Made by a program: the position numbers and the translations under genes. From CBINFS01 sp966250015 (GTDB taxonomy: Bacteria; Bacteroidota; Rhodothermia; Rhodothermales; DASSAV01): 64,000 nt of DNA. Positions 42,911 through 51,634 of this stretch are shown here, piece after piece. Location: assembly GCA_966250015.1 (NCBI GenBank), contig CBINFS010000017.1, forward strand, positions 13,154 to 77,153, read 5' to 3'. Positions within the stretch are counted from its first letter, which is position 1. Every line of letters begins with the position of its first letter. The notes under the pieces were generated by a model. The model was not told where the DNA came from. It saw only the letters and a list, made by a program, of their open reading frames with translations, and searched no databases.

Positions 42911-43360
42911 TTACTGGACGTACTGTCGTTTCGTTGAATAGTTGATACGCAGGGTACCGGCTTCTCTGAACTCCTGCTGCACGTCGGTAACGTAGCCCAT
43001 CTGAGCGTCCTCATCCACACGGAGCGAGACGATAAGCTTGGGGTTTTCCATCAGCTTATTGTACATGATCGTACGGATGTTCGTAAGCTCGGTAATCAGG
43101 GCGTCGTCGATCTGGACGGCCATCTCCCCTACCTGATTGCCGCTGATCTTCCTCGGCCCGACGTAGACGAACGAAACGAGGCGTTTCTGCTCGATCTTTT
43201 CAAGCGCTTCCGCCTGCGGCAGGACCGTCCGAACCTCGATCGTCTCCGTCCTCATTACTGTTGTGGTCATGAAGAAGATCAACAGAATGAAGATGATGTC
43301 AGGCATCGACGCGGTAGGGATCTCCTGACTCGTCTGAGATGACTTTTTAAAATGCGCCAT
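42911..43360 (-). CDS. exbD: ExbD/TolR-type biopolymer transport protein (second copy)
   Basis: 149 residues with one N-terminal TM helix (IPTASMPDIIFILLIFFMTTTV) whose Asp28 is the proton-conducting aspartate (MPD). The remainder is the periplasmic ExbD domain. Works with ExbB to energise TonB-dependent receptors such as the SusC protein here. Last gene of the minus-strand cluster exbB - small membrane protein - exbD - exbD. Confidence 0.93.
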   Translation of the reverse strand: MAHFKKSSQTSQEIPTASMPDIIFILLIFFMTTTVMRTETIEVRTVLPQAEALEKIEQKRLVSFVYVGPRKISGNQVGEMAVQIDDALITELTNIRTIMYNKLMENPKLIVSLRVDEDAQMGYVTDVQQEFREAGTLRINYSTKRQYVQ

Positions 43361-43434
43361 AATACTAAACCTCTGTCAGAGTAATCGAAACACCGGCGGA
43401 AGGTGCTCATCCGTGGATCCGCCCGAGTTCACTA

Positions 43435-44007
43435 TCAGGTCCCCCCTTGTCCGACATCAGGCTCGGCAAGGGAGAGGTTGAACTTCAGTTTCTCACGGAT
43501 GACGTTCTCATCATCGATGCCGAGGGAGGCCCTGTACGTGTTGTAGTCGGGGTAGCCCAACTGCCGCGCCTCCTGGTCCCACATCTCGACGTAGGCCATC
43601 TTGATCTCGTCGAGCACGTTGATGTAGTCGTTGTAGGAAGTCTGACGGGCAGTTTTCAGCGATACCACGGCGTGATCGGGATCTTCCGAATAGTTGGGAT
43701 CCTGACCGTAGTTCAGCACGTGTTTTTTGACCTCTTCCCGGATCCGGTTGACAGCCGACGGCTTGTCTTCGAGCAACACCTGCCCCTGTTCGTTGACAAG
43801 GATTTTGAGCATGTTGCGGTCACGAACCGGCGGAGGGTCCACGTTTTCGTCGAGCTTGGGAGGCAGGGTCATGCCGATCCCGGTGTCGATGTCAAAGTTT
43901 GTGGTAACCAGGAAGAAGATGAGTAGGAGGAAGGAGATATCGGCCATAGACGCCGTTGGAATATCACCACTCGGTCTAGACCTCTTCTTCTTGAGCAATC
44001 CGGCCAT
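43435..44007 (-). CDS. exbD: ExbD/TolR-type biopolymer transport protein (first copy)
   Basis: 190 residues. The N-terminus is basic (MAGLLKKKRSRP), then a TM helix with the key aspartate in PTASMADISFLLLIFFLVTT. The periplasmic domain is longer than in the second copy and has an extra helical insertion (YNDYINVLDEIKMAYVEMWDQEA). Two unequal ExbD proteins per ExbB is the usual Bacteroidota arrangement and suggests a heteromeric complex. Confidence 0.93.
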   Translation of the reverse strand: MAGLLKKKRSRPSGDIPTASMADISFLLLIFFLVTTNFDIDTGIGMTLPPKLDENVDPPPVRDRNMLKILVNEQGQVLLEDKPSAVNRIREEVKKHVLNYGQDPNYSEDPDHAVVSLKTARQTSYNDYINVLDEIKMAYVEMWDQEARQLGYPDYNTYRASLGIDDENVIREKLKFNLSLAEPDVGQGGT

Positions 44008-44089
44008 AGCACTCTCTATTTTTGTCTTGCGTGTACGCGACGTCTTCCGTCGCGCACAACGCCAGCGTTTTTATATAACCTGGCTGAGA

Positions 44090-44365
44090 TTACTGGAGGA
44101 TGAAGCGCCGAATACCGGTGTAAACGAGCGCTAACACTGCCAGGCCCCCGGCTACCATCACAGCCAGGAGGGAAGCCCGCACCCATTCCCCAATAACCAG
44201 CCCTAAGACTAACCAGATGGCCAGAGGGATCACCATAACGATGACCGACCCGCTGCTCATCTTACCGTAGGTCAGGTTCCGGATGCCGAAGCCTATGATG
44301 GCAAGGATGCCAAGGCCGCCAATGATGAAGCACGCCCACATGGCGTACGGAATAATTGCGTTCAT
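44090..44365 (-). CDS. Small membrane protein in the exbB-exbD cluster
   Basis: 91 residues, about three TM helices (AMWACFIIGGLGILAIIGFGI, VIVMVIPLAIWLVLGLVIG, LLAVMVAGGLAVLALVYTGI). No family recognised. Its place between exbB and the first exbD suggests a role in, or co-expression with, the energy-transducing complex. Only the location supports this. Confidence 0.75.
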   Translation of the reverse strand: MNAIIPYAMWACFIIGGLGILAIIGFGIRNLTYGKMSSGSVIVMVIPLAIWLVLGLVIGEWVRASLLAVMVAGGLAVLALVYTGIRRFILQ

Positions 44366-44416
44366 TTTTGATTTCGTCTGCTAATTGGGCTCATTCGTTA
44401 TCCAAACTCCGGAACG

Positions 44417-45166
44417 TCAGCTGACCTTTTCCGGACCGGATTCTGCCTTCTTGGCCGCCACAGGAGCCGTGGTCAGCGGACGACCAGACTGGAGCAGAAC
44501 GAGCGAGTCAATGAGCTCGATGGACGCCTCTTCCATGTCAACCACGATGCGGTCGATCTTCGACAGCGTGTAGTTGTAGAAGAATTGGAGGATCAGAGCG
44601 GAGATCAGACCAAACACCGTCGTGAGGAGGGCGACCTTGATACCTTCAGCAACGAGGGATGGAGAAATGTCGCCGGCTGCCTGGATGGCGTCGAACGCCG
44701 TAACCATACCGATAACCGTTCCAAGGAAGCCGAACATCGGGGCCATCGAAATACAGAGGGACAACCAGACGAGACCGCGCTCGAGGAAGCTCATTTCAAT
44801 AGAACCGTACGACACGATCGCTTTCTCTACGGCTTCGATCCCTTCATCGGCACGAAGAAGACCGGCCTGGAACACGGAGGCAACCGGACCACGCGTATTG
44901 GCGCAAACCTCTTCCGCAGCGGAGATGCCGCCCTCTTCGAGCGCCTTCTTCACTTTGATGAGGAACTTGCGCGTGTTGATGTCGGCACGGTTGAGCGTGA
45001 TCACGCGCTCGAACGAAATGGCCAGACCGACGATCAGAATGACGAGAATGGGCCACATGAAGCCACCACCCTCATTGAAGTACCGCACCAGAGCGTTGAT
45101 TAAGTCTTCTTCGGCGGCTGCCGCGACTTCCTGCGGCAACATCATGAGCAAGCTCAAAACCTTCAT
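44417..45166 (-). CDS. exbB: MotA/TolQ/ExbB proton channel
   Basis: 249-residue proton channel that powers TonB. TM1 is at about 35-55 (FMWPILVILIVGLAISFE). The conserved pair of helices is IEMSFLERGLVWLSLCISMAPMFGFLGTVIGMVTAF, with the ExbB motif GFLGTVIGM, and VALLTTVFGLISALILQFF. The first gene of the minus-strand cluster, preceded by the strong Shine-Dalgarno AGGAGG. Confidence 0.95.
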   Translation of the reverse strand: MKVLSLLMMLPQEVAAAAEEDLINALVRYFNEGGGFMWPILVILIVGLAISFERVITLNRADINTRKFLIKVKKALEEGGISAAEEVCANTRGPVASVFQAGLLRADEGIEAVEKAIVSYGSIEMSFLERGLVWLSLCISMAPMFGFLGTVIGMVTAFDAIQAAGDISPSLVAEGIKVALLTTVFGLISALILQFFYNYTLSKIDRIVVDMEEASIELIDSLVLLQSGRPLTTAPVAAKKAESGPEKVS

Positions 45167-45576
45167 GAATGAGTTCCTCCTGAAAAACGAGCTGTTAAAA
45201 GGTTACTTGATAGGTTCAAAAAAACGCGGCGGCTGCCGGGATCAATATAAAAAGGTAGATGCCAGAAACGCTACGGTTGTTTTCTCGAGCACCGCCCCTC
45301 ATCCCGTATTCGCTGTTTGCGAATCATACCCAAAAAAAGGCATGACCCGATTCATCTGCCGGATCGGCTCTAAAGTTAAGCGAACGACAGATTAAACGTA
45401 TACGCGGCCGGACAAAAACAAACTAATAAAGAACTACAATGATCACACACACTTGCACTACACAAAAAATCGAGTACGTCGAGATTTCACGCGTCGCAAC
45501 CGCTTCCGAGAACCCATAGGTGGCCCGAATCCGCTTCAATTGTAGATAGACACACAGACCCTGAGATAGTTGCTAA
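45167..45576. other. Upstream region of exbB, nothing recognised beyond the RBS
   Basis: About 410 bp between the S41 terminator and exbB, AT-richer than the genes. It should hold the exbB promoter. A TTAGTTTG on the minus strand resembles the Bacteroidota -7 element but the spacing to a -33 box was not convincing. No ORF or repeat seen. Confidence 0.4.
45176..45181 (-). promoter_or_regulatory. Strong Shine-Dalgarno AGGAGG for exbB
   Basis: AGGAGG is 9 nt before the ATG at 45166. Unusually strong for a group in which most genes lack such a site, which suggests high expression. Confidence 0.6.
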
Positions 45577-45613
45577 GAAAAATGCAGGGGGCGCGTAGCC
45601 CCCTGCATTTTTC
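45577..45613 (-). terminator. Terminator after the S41 protease gene (16-bp perfect stem)
   Basis: Arms 45577-45592 and 45598-45613 pair perfectly (GAAAAATGCAGGGGGC / GCCCCCTGCATTTTTC) with a 5-nt loop. The A and T runs make it usable on both strands. It lies right after the stop at 45619. Confidence 0.9.
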
Positions 45614-45618
45614 TCATT

Positions 45619-47331
45619 TCAGCGTTGCGGTATCGACGTGCCGGGGTCGTTGTAAGCGACGGCAAGCTCCTCGGCAGACTGCCAGAGCGTCATCGCTTCC
45701 TGCACGACGGGATCGATTTTGTTGTAAACAGGATACCACGCACTCAGGTCGTACAGCCGCCGTGCGATCTGGCCTTTGATCCTCGTCTCGATCAATTCAC
45801 GTTCGGCTTCGACGTCTTCCCGGGTGAAATACGCGGGCATCCCTTCTTCATCCAGCTCTCCTTCAGGCGCCGGCCCGTCCACTATCTGAACGCCATGCTC
45901 CTGTGCATAGGCAATGTACTCTTCGAAGATCTCGTCGGACACCTTGAAGTTATCGATGAACTCCTGGCGCTTGTTCGCCCATTCCTGGTGGAATGCAGGA
46001 CCGGCGTGATCGAGCCACTGGCGGGCAAACGACGTTTCAAGGCTCTTCACGAGCAAGGTGCGAAGCAGCGGCGAAATGCTGTCCACCTTGACGATGTGGT
46101 CGGGCAGGATGCCGCCCCCGCCAAAGACCGTGCGGCCGTGATCGGTTTTGAATTTCAGCGAGTCCGGGATGTGCTCGATGATTTCGTCGATGGTGTGCGT
46201 ACGGTCCTCCAGCCGCTGCAACGCCTTATCCTTCAGGTAGGCCTCGCGGCTCCCGTTCTCGTAAGGCGTCTGAATGAGCCTTCCCGACGGGGTATAGTAG
46301 CGGGAGATCGTCATGCGGAGCACACTGTCGTCGGTAAGCGGGAACTGCCGCTGGACGAGGCCCTTACCGAACGTCCGCCGCCCCACGATGAGCGCCCTGT
46401 CGTGGTCCTGCAACGCACCCGCGACGATCTCGCTGGCAGACGCCGATGCTTCGTTCACGAGGACGATCACCGGCTCATCCTCAAACATGCCCCCCGACTT
46501 GGCGTAGTAAACCTGGTTAAACTCAGGATGACGGCTGCGTGCGGACACGATCATCTGGTTTTCGCTCAGGAACTCGTCGCTGATGTTGATCGCCATGTTC
46601 ATGAATCCGCCCGCGTTGTACCGCAAATCCAGAATGAGGCGTTGCATGCCCTGCTTCTTCAAGTCGGCCATTGCGCGGGTGAACTCTTCGTGCGTCGTGG
46701 CGGCAAACCGGTTGAGCCGGATGTACCCGGTCCGGTCGTCAATCATGTAGGCCGCGTCGAGCGTAAAGATCGGAATCTTGTCGCGTATGATTGTGTAGTG
46801 GAGCTCCTCCGATAGACCGGGACGCAGAATGGTGAGCTCAACTTTCGTTCCCCGGGGACCCTTCAAGGCGCGCTGCACGTCCTCATTGGAAAAGCCGATG
46901 GCGGACGAATCGTCAATCCTGATGATACGATCGCCGGAGAGTAATCCCGCCTCTTCGCTCGGCCCACCGGGAATCACACTTACCACGGTCAGGGTATCCG
47001 CTCCCTCGGGGCCTTCGATCAGCTCAAACTGGATCCCGATCCCTTCGAATGAGGCATCGAATTCCTCGTTCACCTTCCGCATCGTCTCGGCATCGATGTA
47101 CACCGAGTGGGGGTCGAGGCCGTTGAGCATTCCTTTGACCGCGCTTTCCACGAGCGCCGCCGGGTCGACTCCCTCTACGTAGTACTTCTGAATGATGAGA
47201 AATGCGTTCTGTAGCTTCTGTAGCTGCTGATAGGTGTTATCGCCTGAAACTGCTGATCCGATTCGCATGCCGAGCAGAATACCTACTACGAGCAAAGCGA
47301 TTCCGAATGGGACTAACTTCTTTCTCCGCAT
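45619..47331 (-). CDS. S41-family carboxyl-terminal processing protease
   Basis: Periplasmic or membrane-anchored serine protease (Prc/CtpA type) that trims envelope proteins. ATG 47331 gives a signal anchor (LVPFGIALLVVGILLGMRIG). The PDZ domain lies at about 95-180 (GIGIQFELIEG, GLLSGDRIIRIDD). The S41 core is at about 190-370, with the catalytic serine in NEASASASEIVAGA (about 296-300) and lysine in RTFGKGLVQRQF (Lys323). A C-terminal extension of about 190 residues after the protease core is helical and unassigned. The frame extends 55 codons further upstream but contains no signal-compatible start. Function matched by family, substrates unknown. Confidence 0.93.
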   Translation of the reverse strand: MRRKKLVPFGIALLVVGILLGMRIGSAVSGDNTYQQLQKLQNAFLIIQKYYVEGVDPAALVESAVKGMLNGLDPHSVYIDAETMRKVNEEFDASFEGIGIQFELIEGPEGADTLTVVSVIPGGPSEEAGLLSGDRIIRIDDSSAIGFSNEDVQRALKGPRGTKVELTILRPGLSEELHYTIIRDKIPIFTLDAAYMIDDRTGYIRLNRFAATTHEEFTRAMADLKKQGMQRLILDLRYNAGGFMNMAINISDEFLSENQMIVSARSRHPEFNQVYYAKSGGMFEDEPVIVLVNEASASASEIVAGALQDHDRALIVGRRTFGKGLVQRQFPLTDDSVLRMTISRYYTPSGRLIQTPYENGSREAYLKDKALQRLEDRTHTIDEIIEHIPDSLKFKTDHGRTVFGGGGILPDHIVKVDSISPLLRTLLVKSLETSFARQWLDHAGPAFHQEWANKRQEFIDNFKVSDEIFEEYIAYAQEHGVQIVDGPAPEGELDEEGMPAYFTREDVEAERELIETRIKGQIARRLYDLSAWYPVYNKIDPVVQEAMTLWQSAEELAVAYNDPGTSIPQR

Positions 47332-47770
47332 AATCAGTTTGGGTAGGATCGGAAGCCCGTTGTACACGCCCGTGTGTTCCGGAAGCAACAGCGAGCAAGG
47401 ATAAGAACGATAGCCGCATACCGTCGAGTGGATTGCTTCGGACCGCAGCGACCTGGTTTTGATCTTTGATTCAAGTACACATGGTTTTTTGTACAATGTT
47501 CCAGATCAAGTGCTTGCATGGGGCGCACCGAAACACGATGCTCGTCACCGCCTCATTCGCCCTGCTGCCACGAAAAGCGGGGTATAAAATATGATCTCAT
47601 ACGCAGGAAGTCGACGTACCTCTCTGCCGCCCACAGTTCAGTGTCCGGCGCACATTGATTGTTTTTGTATTATGAGAATGGCAGGCTCAAGCCGAGCCGG
47701 TCTCGAACGCCTCGTCCACGCTGACGTAGCCGGTAACCGGGTGAGGCCATTTTTGTTGTGATGGTTGGAT
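47332..47770. other. Divergent intergenic region protease/PolX, no gene seen
   Basis: 439 bp between the divergent S41 protease and PolX genes. Short minus-strand frames here are Arg/Ser-rich and lack recognisable content. No repeat, RNA or clear promoter was found. Confidence 0.4.
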
Positions 47771-49474
47771 ATGACGAATAAGGAGATAGCCCGGGTGCTC
47801 AAGGAAGTGGGAGCGCTCATCGAGCTTTCGGGTGGGAATACATTCCGTTCGCGGGCCTATCTGAACGCTGCGCGGACCGTCGATCAGATGGAGCTCCAGA
47901 TCGGCACCCTGCCTCCCGACGTCGAGGTGCTCGACGTCCCGGGCATCGGAAAAGGGATCTTCGCGCAAATTCGCGAGCTGTTATGCACTGGCACGTTCGA
48001 CCTGCGGGAAGAGTTGCTCGGATCGCTGCCACCCGGCGTGGTCGAGCTTCTGAGCATCCGTGGATTGGGGGCAAAGCGGATCCGCCGGCTGTGGCAGGAG
48101 CTCGGCGTCGACTCCGTCGAGAAGCTCGAGGAGGCTGCACTTACCGGCCGCATTGCCACGCTTGGCGGGTTTGGACCAAAATCAGAAGAGCAAATCCTCA
48201 AGGCCGTTCAGTTTTATCGTTCTTCCCACTCGTACCGCCACATCGATGTCGCCTTTGCGCTGGTTGCTCCGCTGGTCGAGCAGCTCCGAGCACTCCCGGG
48301 AGTCGACCGCGTGGAGGTAGCCGGCGAGATGCGGCGTCGGCTGGAGATCGTCCAGCGCGCCGACGTAGTCGTGTCTACGTCTGACCGGAAAGCCACCGAA
48401 GTGGCATTGCCGGCCTCGTTTGTTAAGGTGGAGCACCCGGAAGCGGATGCCGTGTATGACGGCAAGCTCGAGGGCGGATTCCCGGCGCGTCTCGTAATGA
48501 CCTCTCCTGAACGCTTCGGTTACACGCTCTGGCGTACGACGGGCTCGGAGGCTCACTGCGAAAAATTTTTTACGCGGTACGGACCGCCTGCGGAGACCGG
48601 GGAAGAGGCCGACCTCTACACCGGGATTGGCCTTTCCTACGTTCCACCGGAACTGCGTGAGGACCGCGGAGAGATCGAAGAGGCGGCTGCAGGAACGTTA
48701 CCTGCGTTGATCGAGACCTTCGACCTGAAGGGCTGCTTACACAACCACACGACGTACAGCGACGGCGCTCACACGCTCCGTGAAATGGCCGAGGCCGCGC
48801 GGGCGATGGGCTACTCCTATTTTGCCGTCTGCGACCATAGCCGTTCCCTCAGCATCGCCAATGGACTGTCCATCGAGCGGCTCCGCGAGCAGCAGGCCGA
48901 GATTGCAGATCTTAACAGGCAATTTGCAGCCGATCGGGCCAAACCTTTCCGTATCTTCAGCGGTATCGAAAGCGACATCCTGGCCGACGGCTCCCTGGAC
49001 TACCCTGAGGATGTGCTCGACTCGCTCGACCTGGTGGTGGCCAGTGTCCATACCGGACTCAAAATGGACCGGGAAGAGGCGACGGAGCGTGTCCTCCGCG
49101 CAGTGAACAACCCGTACACGACCATCCTGGGGCACGCGACGGGTCGCCTGCTGCTGCAACGTGAGGGATACCCGCTCGACTTCGAACGCATCTTCGATGC
49201 CTGTGCACGTAACGGCGTAGCGATCGAGGTGAACGCCAACCCTCGCCGTCTCGACCTCGACTGGCGGTGGATCCGAATGGCTACCGACCGGGGTGTTTTG
49301 ATTTCGATAAACCCGGACGCCCATTCGACGTCTCAGCTCCACCTTGTGGAATGGGGCGTCGGCGTGGCAAGAAAAGGTCGATTGACACCCGCTCAATGCC
49401 TGAATGCCCTCCCACTCGAGGCGTTCGAAGCGTGGTTGGCCGCTCGCCGAAAGAGTCGAAATGAGGCTCGCTGA
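47771..49474 (+). CDS. polX: PolX: degenerate polymerase core with intact PHP phosphoesterase
   Basis: Family X DNA polymerase of about 567 residues (ATG 47771; TTG 47765 is an alternative). Helix-hairpin-helix motifs are at DVPGIGKGI (about 55), SIRGLGAKR (about 96) and TLGGFGPKS (about 130). The polymerase core is degraded: the catalytic box AGSxRRGxxxxGDxD reads AGEMRRRLEIVQRADVVV, so the first Asp is Arg, and the third catalytic Asp (VDLR) is Ala (PARLV). The PHP domain from about 322 keeps HNHTTYSDG, DHSRS, GIESDI, GHATGR and NPDAHST. It may therefore be a 3'-5' exonuclease or phosphoesterase only. The penicillin-acylase gene follows 26 bp downstream. Confidence 0.93.
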   Translation: MTNKEIARVLKEVGALIELSGGNTFRSRAYLNAARTVDQMELQIGTLPPDVEVLDVPGIGKGIFAQIRELLCTGTFDLREELLGSLPPGVVELLSIRGLGAKRIRRLWQELGVDSVEKLEEAALTGRIATLGGFGPKSEEQILKAVQFYRSSHSYRHIDVAFALVAPLVEQLRALPGVDRVEVAGEMRRRLEIVQRADVVVSTSDRKATEVALPASFVKVEHPEADAVYDGKLEGGFPARLVMTSPERFGYTLWRTTGSEAHCEKFFTRYGPPAETGEEADLYTGIGLSYVPPELREDRGEIEEAAAGTLPALIETFDLKGCLHNHTTYSDGAHTLREMAEAARAMGYSYFAVCDHSRSLSIANGLSIERLREQQAEIADLNRQFAADRAKPFRIFSGIESDILADGSLDYPEDVLDSLDLVVASVHTGLKMDREEATERVLRAVNNPYTTILGHATGRLLLQREGYPLDFERIFDACARNGVAIEVNANPRRLDLDWRWIRMATDRGVLISINPDAHSTSQLHLVEWGVGVARKGRLTPAQCLNALPLEAFEAWLAARRKSRNEAR

Positions 49475-49500
49475 ATTTGACCCGATAACTCTGTAATTCT

Positions 49501-51549
49501 TTGTATCGCTGGATCGCCATACCCGTTGTCCTGATCGCGCTCCTCCTGGTCGTGGGAGGAGGCATCTGGTATTTCTCGTACGGTATGGGTGGAAGCTGGC
49601 CCGAAAAGGTCTCGCTCGCCACCCTCGAAGCGCCGGCGACCATTCGAAAGGGCGAAGGCGGGGTCGTCTCGATCAATGCGGCCAGCGAACGGGACGCCTT
49701 TACGGCGCTCGGCTATGCGCACGGAATGGAGCGGAGCTGGCAAATCGTTCTGTACCGACAGGCCGCCCTCGGAAGGCTATCCGAATGGTTCGGCGAGCCG
49801 ACGATAAAAGTCGACGAGGTCGCTCGCCGGCTCGGATTTGCGGCGCTTGCCCGGGAGGCGTACGAAGGTATGCCCGAAGAAAGCCGGGACCTGTTAGAGG
49901 CCTTCTCCCTGGGTGTCAATGCGGCCTTTGGCAGTCGCGAGGTCGGGCTCGTCGACGAGCTGGCGCTGCTCGACGTCGAGCCGGAACGCTGGGAGCCCTG
50001 GCACGTCCTCGCGCTCGAACGCCTGTACGCCTGGCTCTCCACCCCGCAGCCACGGGCACAGGACGTGGCGGCCGCAGGACAGGACGCCGCAGCCTTCTTC
50101 CAAAACGAGGACCTCCTGCGGCGGCTGCTCCACCTTCACCACCTCCGGCATAGCCTCGCATGGGCATCGCGAGACACCTCGGGCACGTTTTTCTACCAGC
50201 GGCACGTCTACGGCGCCTCCGCACTCCCCTTCCACCTGGAGGCTGTGCTAAGCTGGACCGGAAGCGAGCCGATTGCCGGAGCGACCCTGCCAGGCACGCC
50301 GTTTTTTAACGCCGGGAAAAGAGGCAATTTCGCATGGTCGATCCTCCCCGGCGGATCGATACGATTCGAAAAAGTACCTCTTGATGAATCGTACAAATCC
50401 ATTCTTTACGAACGCCTGATCGACCGTGAAGGCGAAGAGCACCTGCTCACCATTCGGAGAACGCATCAGGCGATTTACTTCGAGCCTCCTCCACCGAGAC
50501 GCATACCAGTAAGAGCCGACACGACGGCCATCTCTGTGCCGGATTCACTCGCCGGGCGTTCCACCACGGTCGACAGCATCTTGGTGCCACAGGATTCGAC
50601 GTGGATCGTAGAATGGAACGGGTTCGCCCCGGTGACCGACTGGCCGTCGTGGTACGCGCTGCTTTCGGCGTCCCCGGTTTCGTTCCGGCTGCTCGAAGGC
50701 AGCGGGCTGAGCGTCACGCAGGATGGAACCTGGCAGATCATCGGCTCACCTGCCGTCGTCGCACCGCTACGGGACGGCGTCCTCGTCGGAAGCGTTCCGT
50801 GGGCGCGGTACGTCGCACGCGGGCTCGACACGCTGCGAACGAACGAGGTCGGAAGCCCACAAGAGTGGATCGACAGCGACTACAGCGCCTGGGCTGCCGA
50901 GCTGGCGCCCTCCATGATCGCATCGGTCGATTCCGTCCCACGGCATCCGGACGTCATAGCCGAAGCACTCACCTACCTGAAAAACTGGGATGCCAGCTAT
51001 GACCGCGCCGCAATTGCCGCCTCCATCTTCGATAGCTGGGTAAACGAATACCAGGCGTCCACCGACTCCCTGCCACAGTCCTCGGTGCCCGAAACGGTCT
51101 ATTTCGAAAACGTGCGGCGGTATCAGGCGCTCGGGCGAGCCGTTGCGCGGCTCAGGAACCGCCTCGGCGACGACATGAGTGAGTGGCGCTGGGAGAATGC
51201 CTTCCCCGACCGGCGCCTCTTCCCGATCTGGTCGGCTGACAGCCTCCTCGATTTTCATTCTGAACACCTTGCCTCGACGCGTTTCGCTCCCATCGAGCGG
51301 CCGGCGCATGGCCACCCTACCGCCGTACAGTGGGGCTCGTCGATCGTCGAGTCTCCCCTGCCCGCACCGTCGTTGTGGGAAAGCTGGATCCACACGTCGG
51401 CCTGGGATCAGCCGTTCGCACGAAGCGACCGGTTCGAGCTATCCGGGTTTCTTTCCAGGTATCGTCTTTCCGAACAGCTGCCATCGCCCCGCCTCATTCA
51501 CGACAGCGGGCCATCGGCCGTCGCCGAGACCGTTCTTTCACCCGAATAA
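49501..51549 (+). CDS. Penicillin-acylase-like Ntn hydrolase, divergent active site
   Basis: 682 residues. A membrane anchor (YRWIAIPVVLIALLLVVGGGIWYF) precedes a long chain with penicillin-acylase family features: AFTALGYAHGMERSWQIVLYR (about 66-86) and RGNFAWSILP with the oxyanion Asn. The nucleophile region is unusual: Ser218 sits in HSLAWASRDTSG instead of a canonical G-SNNW...RT.SG, and the NDPHL metal box is not conserved. Autocatalytic cleavage and activity are therefore uncertain. It must start at TTG 49501, because no in-frame ATG precedes it before a stop. Co-transcription with polX is likely. Confidence 0.75.
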   Translation: MYRWIAIPVVLIALLLVVGGGIWYFSYGMGGSWPEKVSLATLEAPATIRKGEGGVVSINAASERDAFTALGYAHGMERSWQIVLYRQAALGRLSEWFGEPTIKVDEVARRLGFAALAREAYEGMPEESRDLLEAFSLGVNAAFGSREVGLVDELALLDVEPERWEPWHVLALERLYAWLSTPQPRAQDVAAAGQDAAAFFQNEDLLRRLLHLHHLRHSLAWASRDTSGTFFYQRHVYGASALPFHLEAVLSWTGSEPIAGATLPGTPFFNAGKRGNFAWSILPGGSIRFEKVPLDESYKSILYERLIDREGEEHLLTIRRTHQAIYFEPPPPRRIPVRADTTAISVPDSLAGRSTTVDSILVPQDSTWIVEWNGFAPVTDWPSWYALLSASPVSFRLLEGSGLSVTQDGTWQIIGSPAVVAPLRDGVLVGSVPWARYVARGLDTLRTNEVGSPQEWIDSDYSAWAAELAPSMIASVDSVPRHPDVIAEALTYLKNWDASYDRAAIAASIFDSWVNEYQASTDSLPQSSVPETVYFENVRRYQALGRAVARLRNRLGDDMSEWRWENAFPDRRLFPIWSADSLLDFHSEHLASTRFAPIERPAHGHPTAVQWGSSIVESPLPAPSLWESWIHTSAWDQPFARSDRFELSGFLSRYRLSEQLPSPRLIHDSGPSAVAETVLSPE

Positions 51550-51634
51550 GGTGGAAACATTCCGGCGGATCCGACCATTGTTTACCGTGTCGGAAGAAGC
51601 CATACCCGTTTTTTCTTTCGCATAAGCATCATCC

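Noticed and set aside
45625..46815. 396-codon plus-strand frame opposite the S41 protease
   Set aside because: Shadow; the protease carries PDZ and catalytic motifs.
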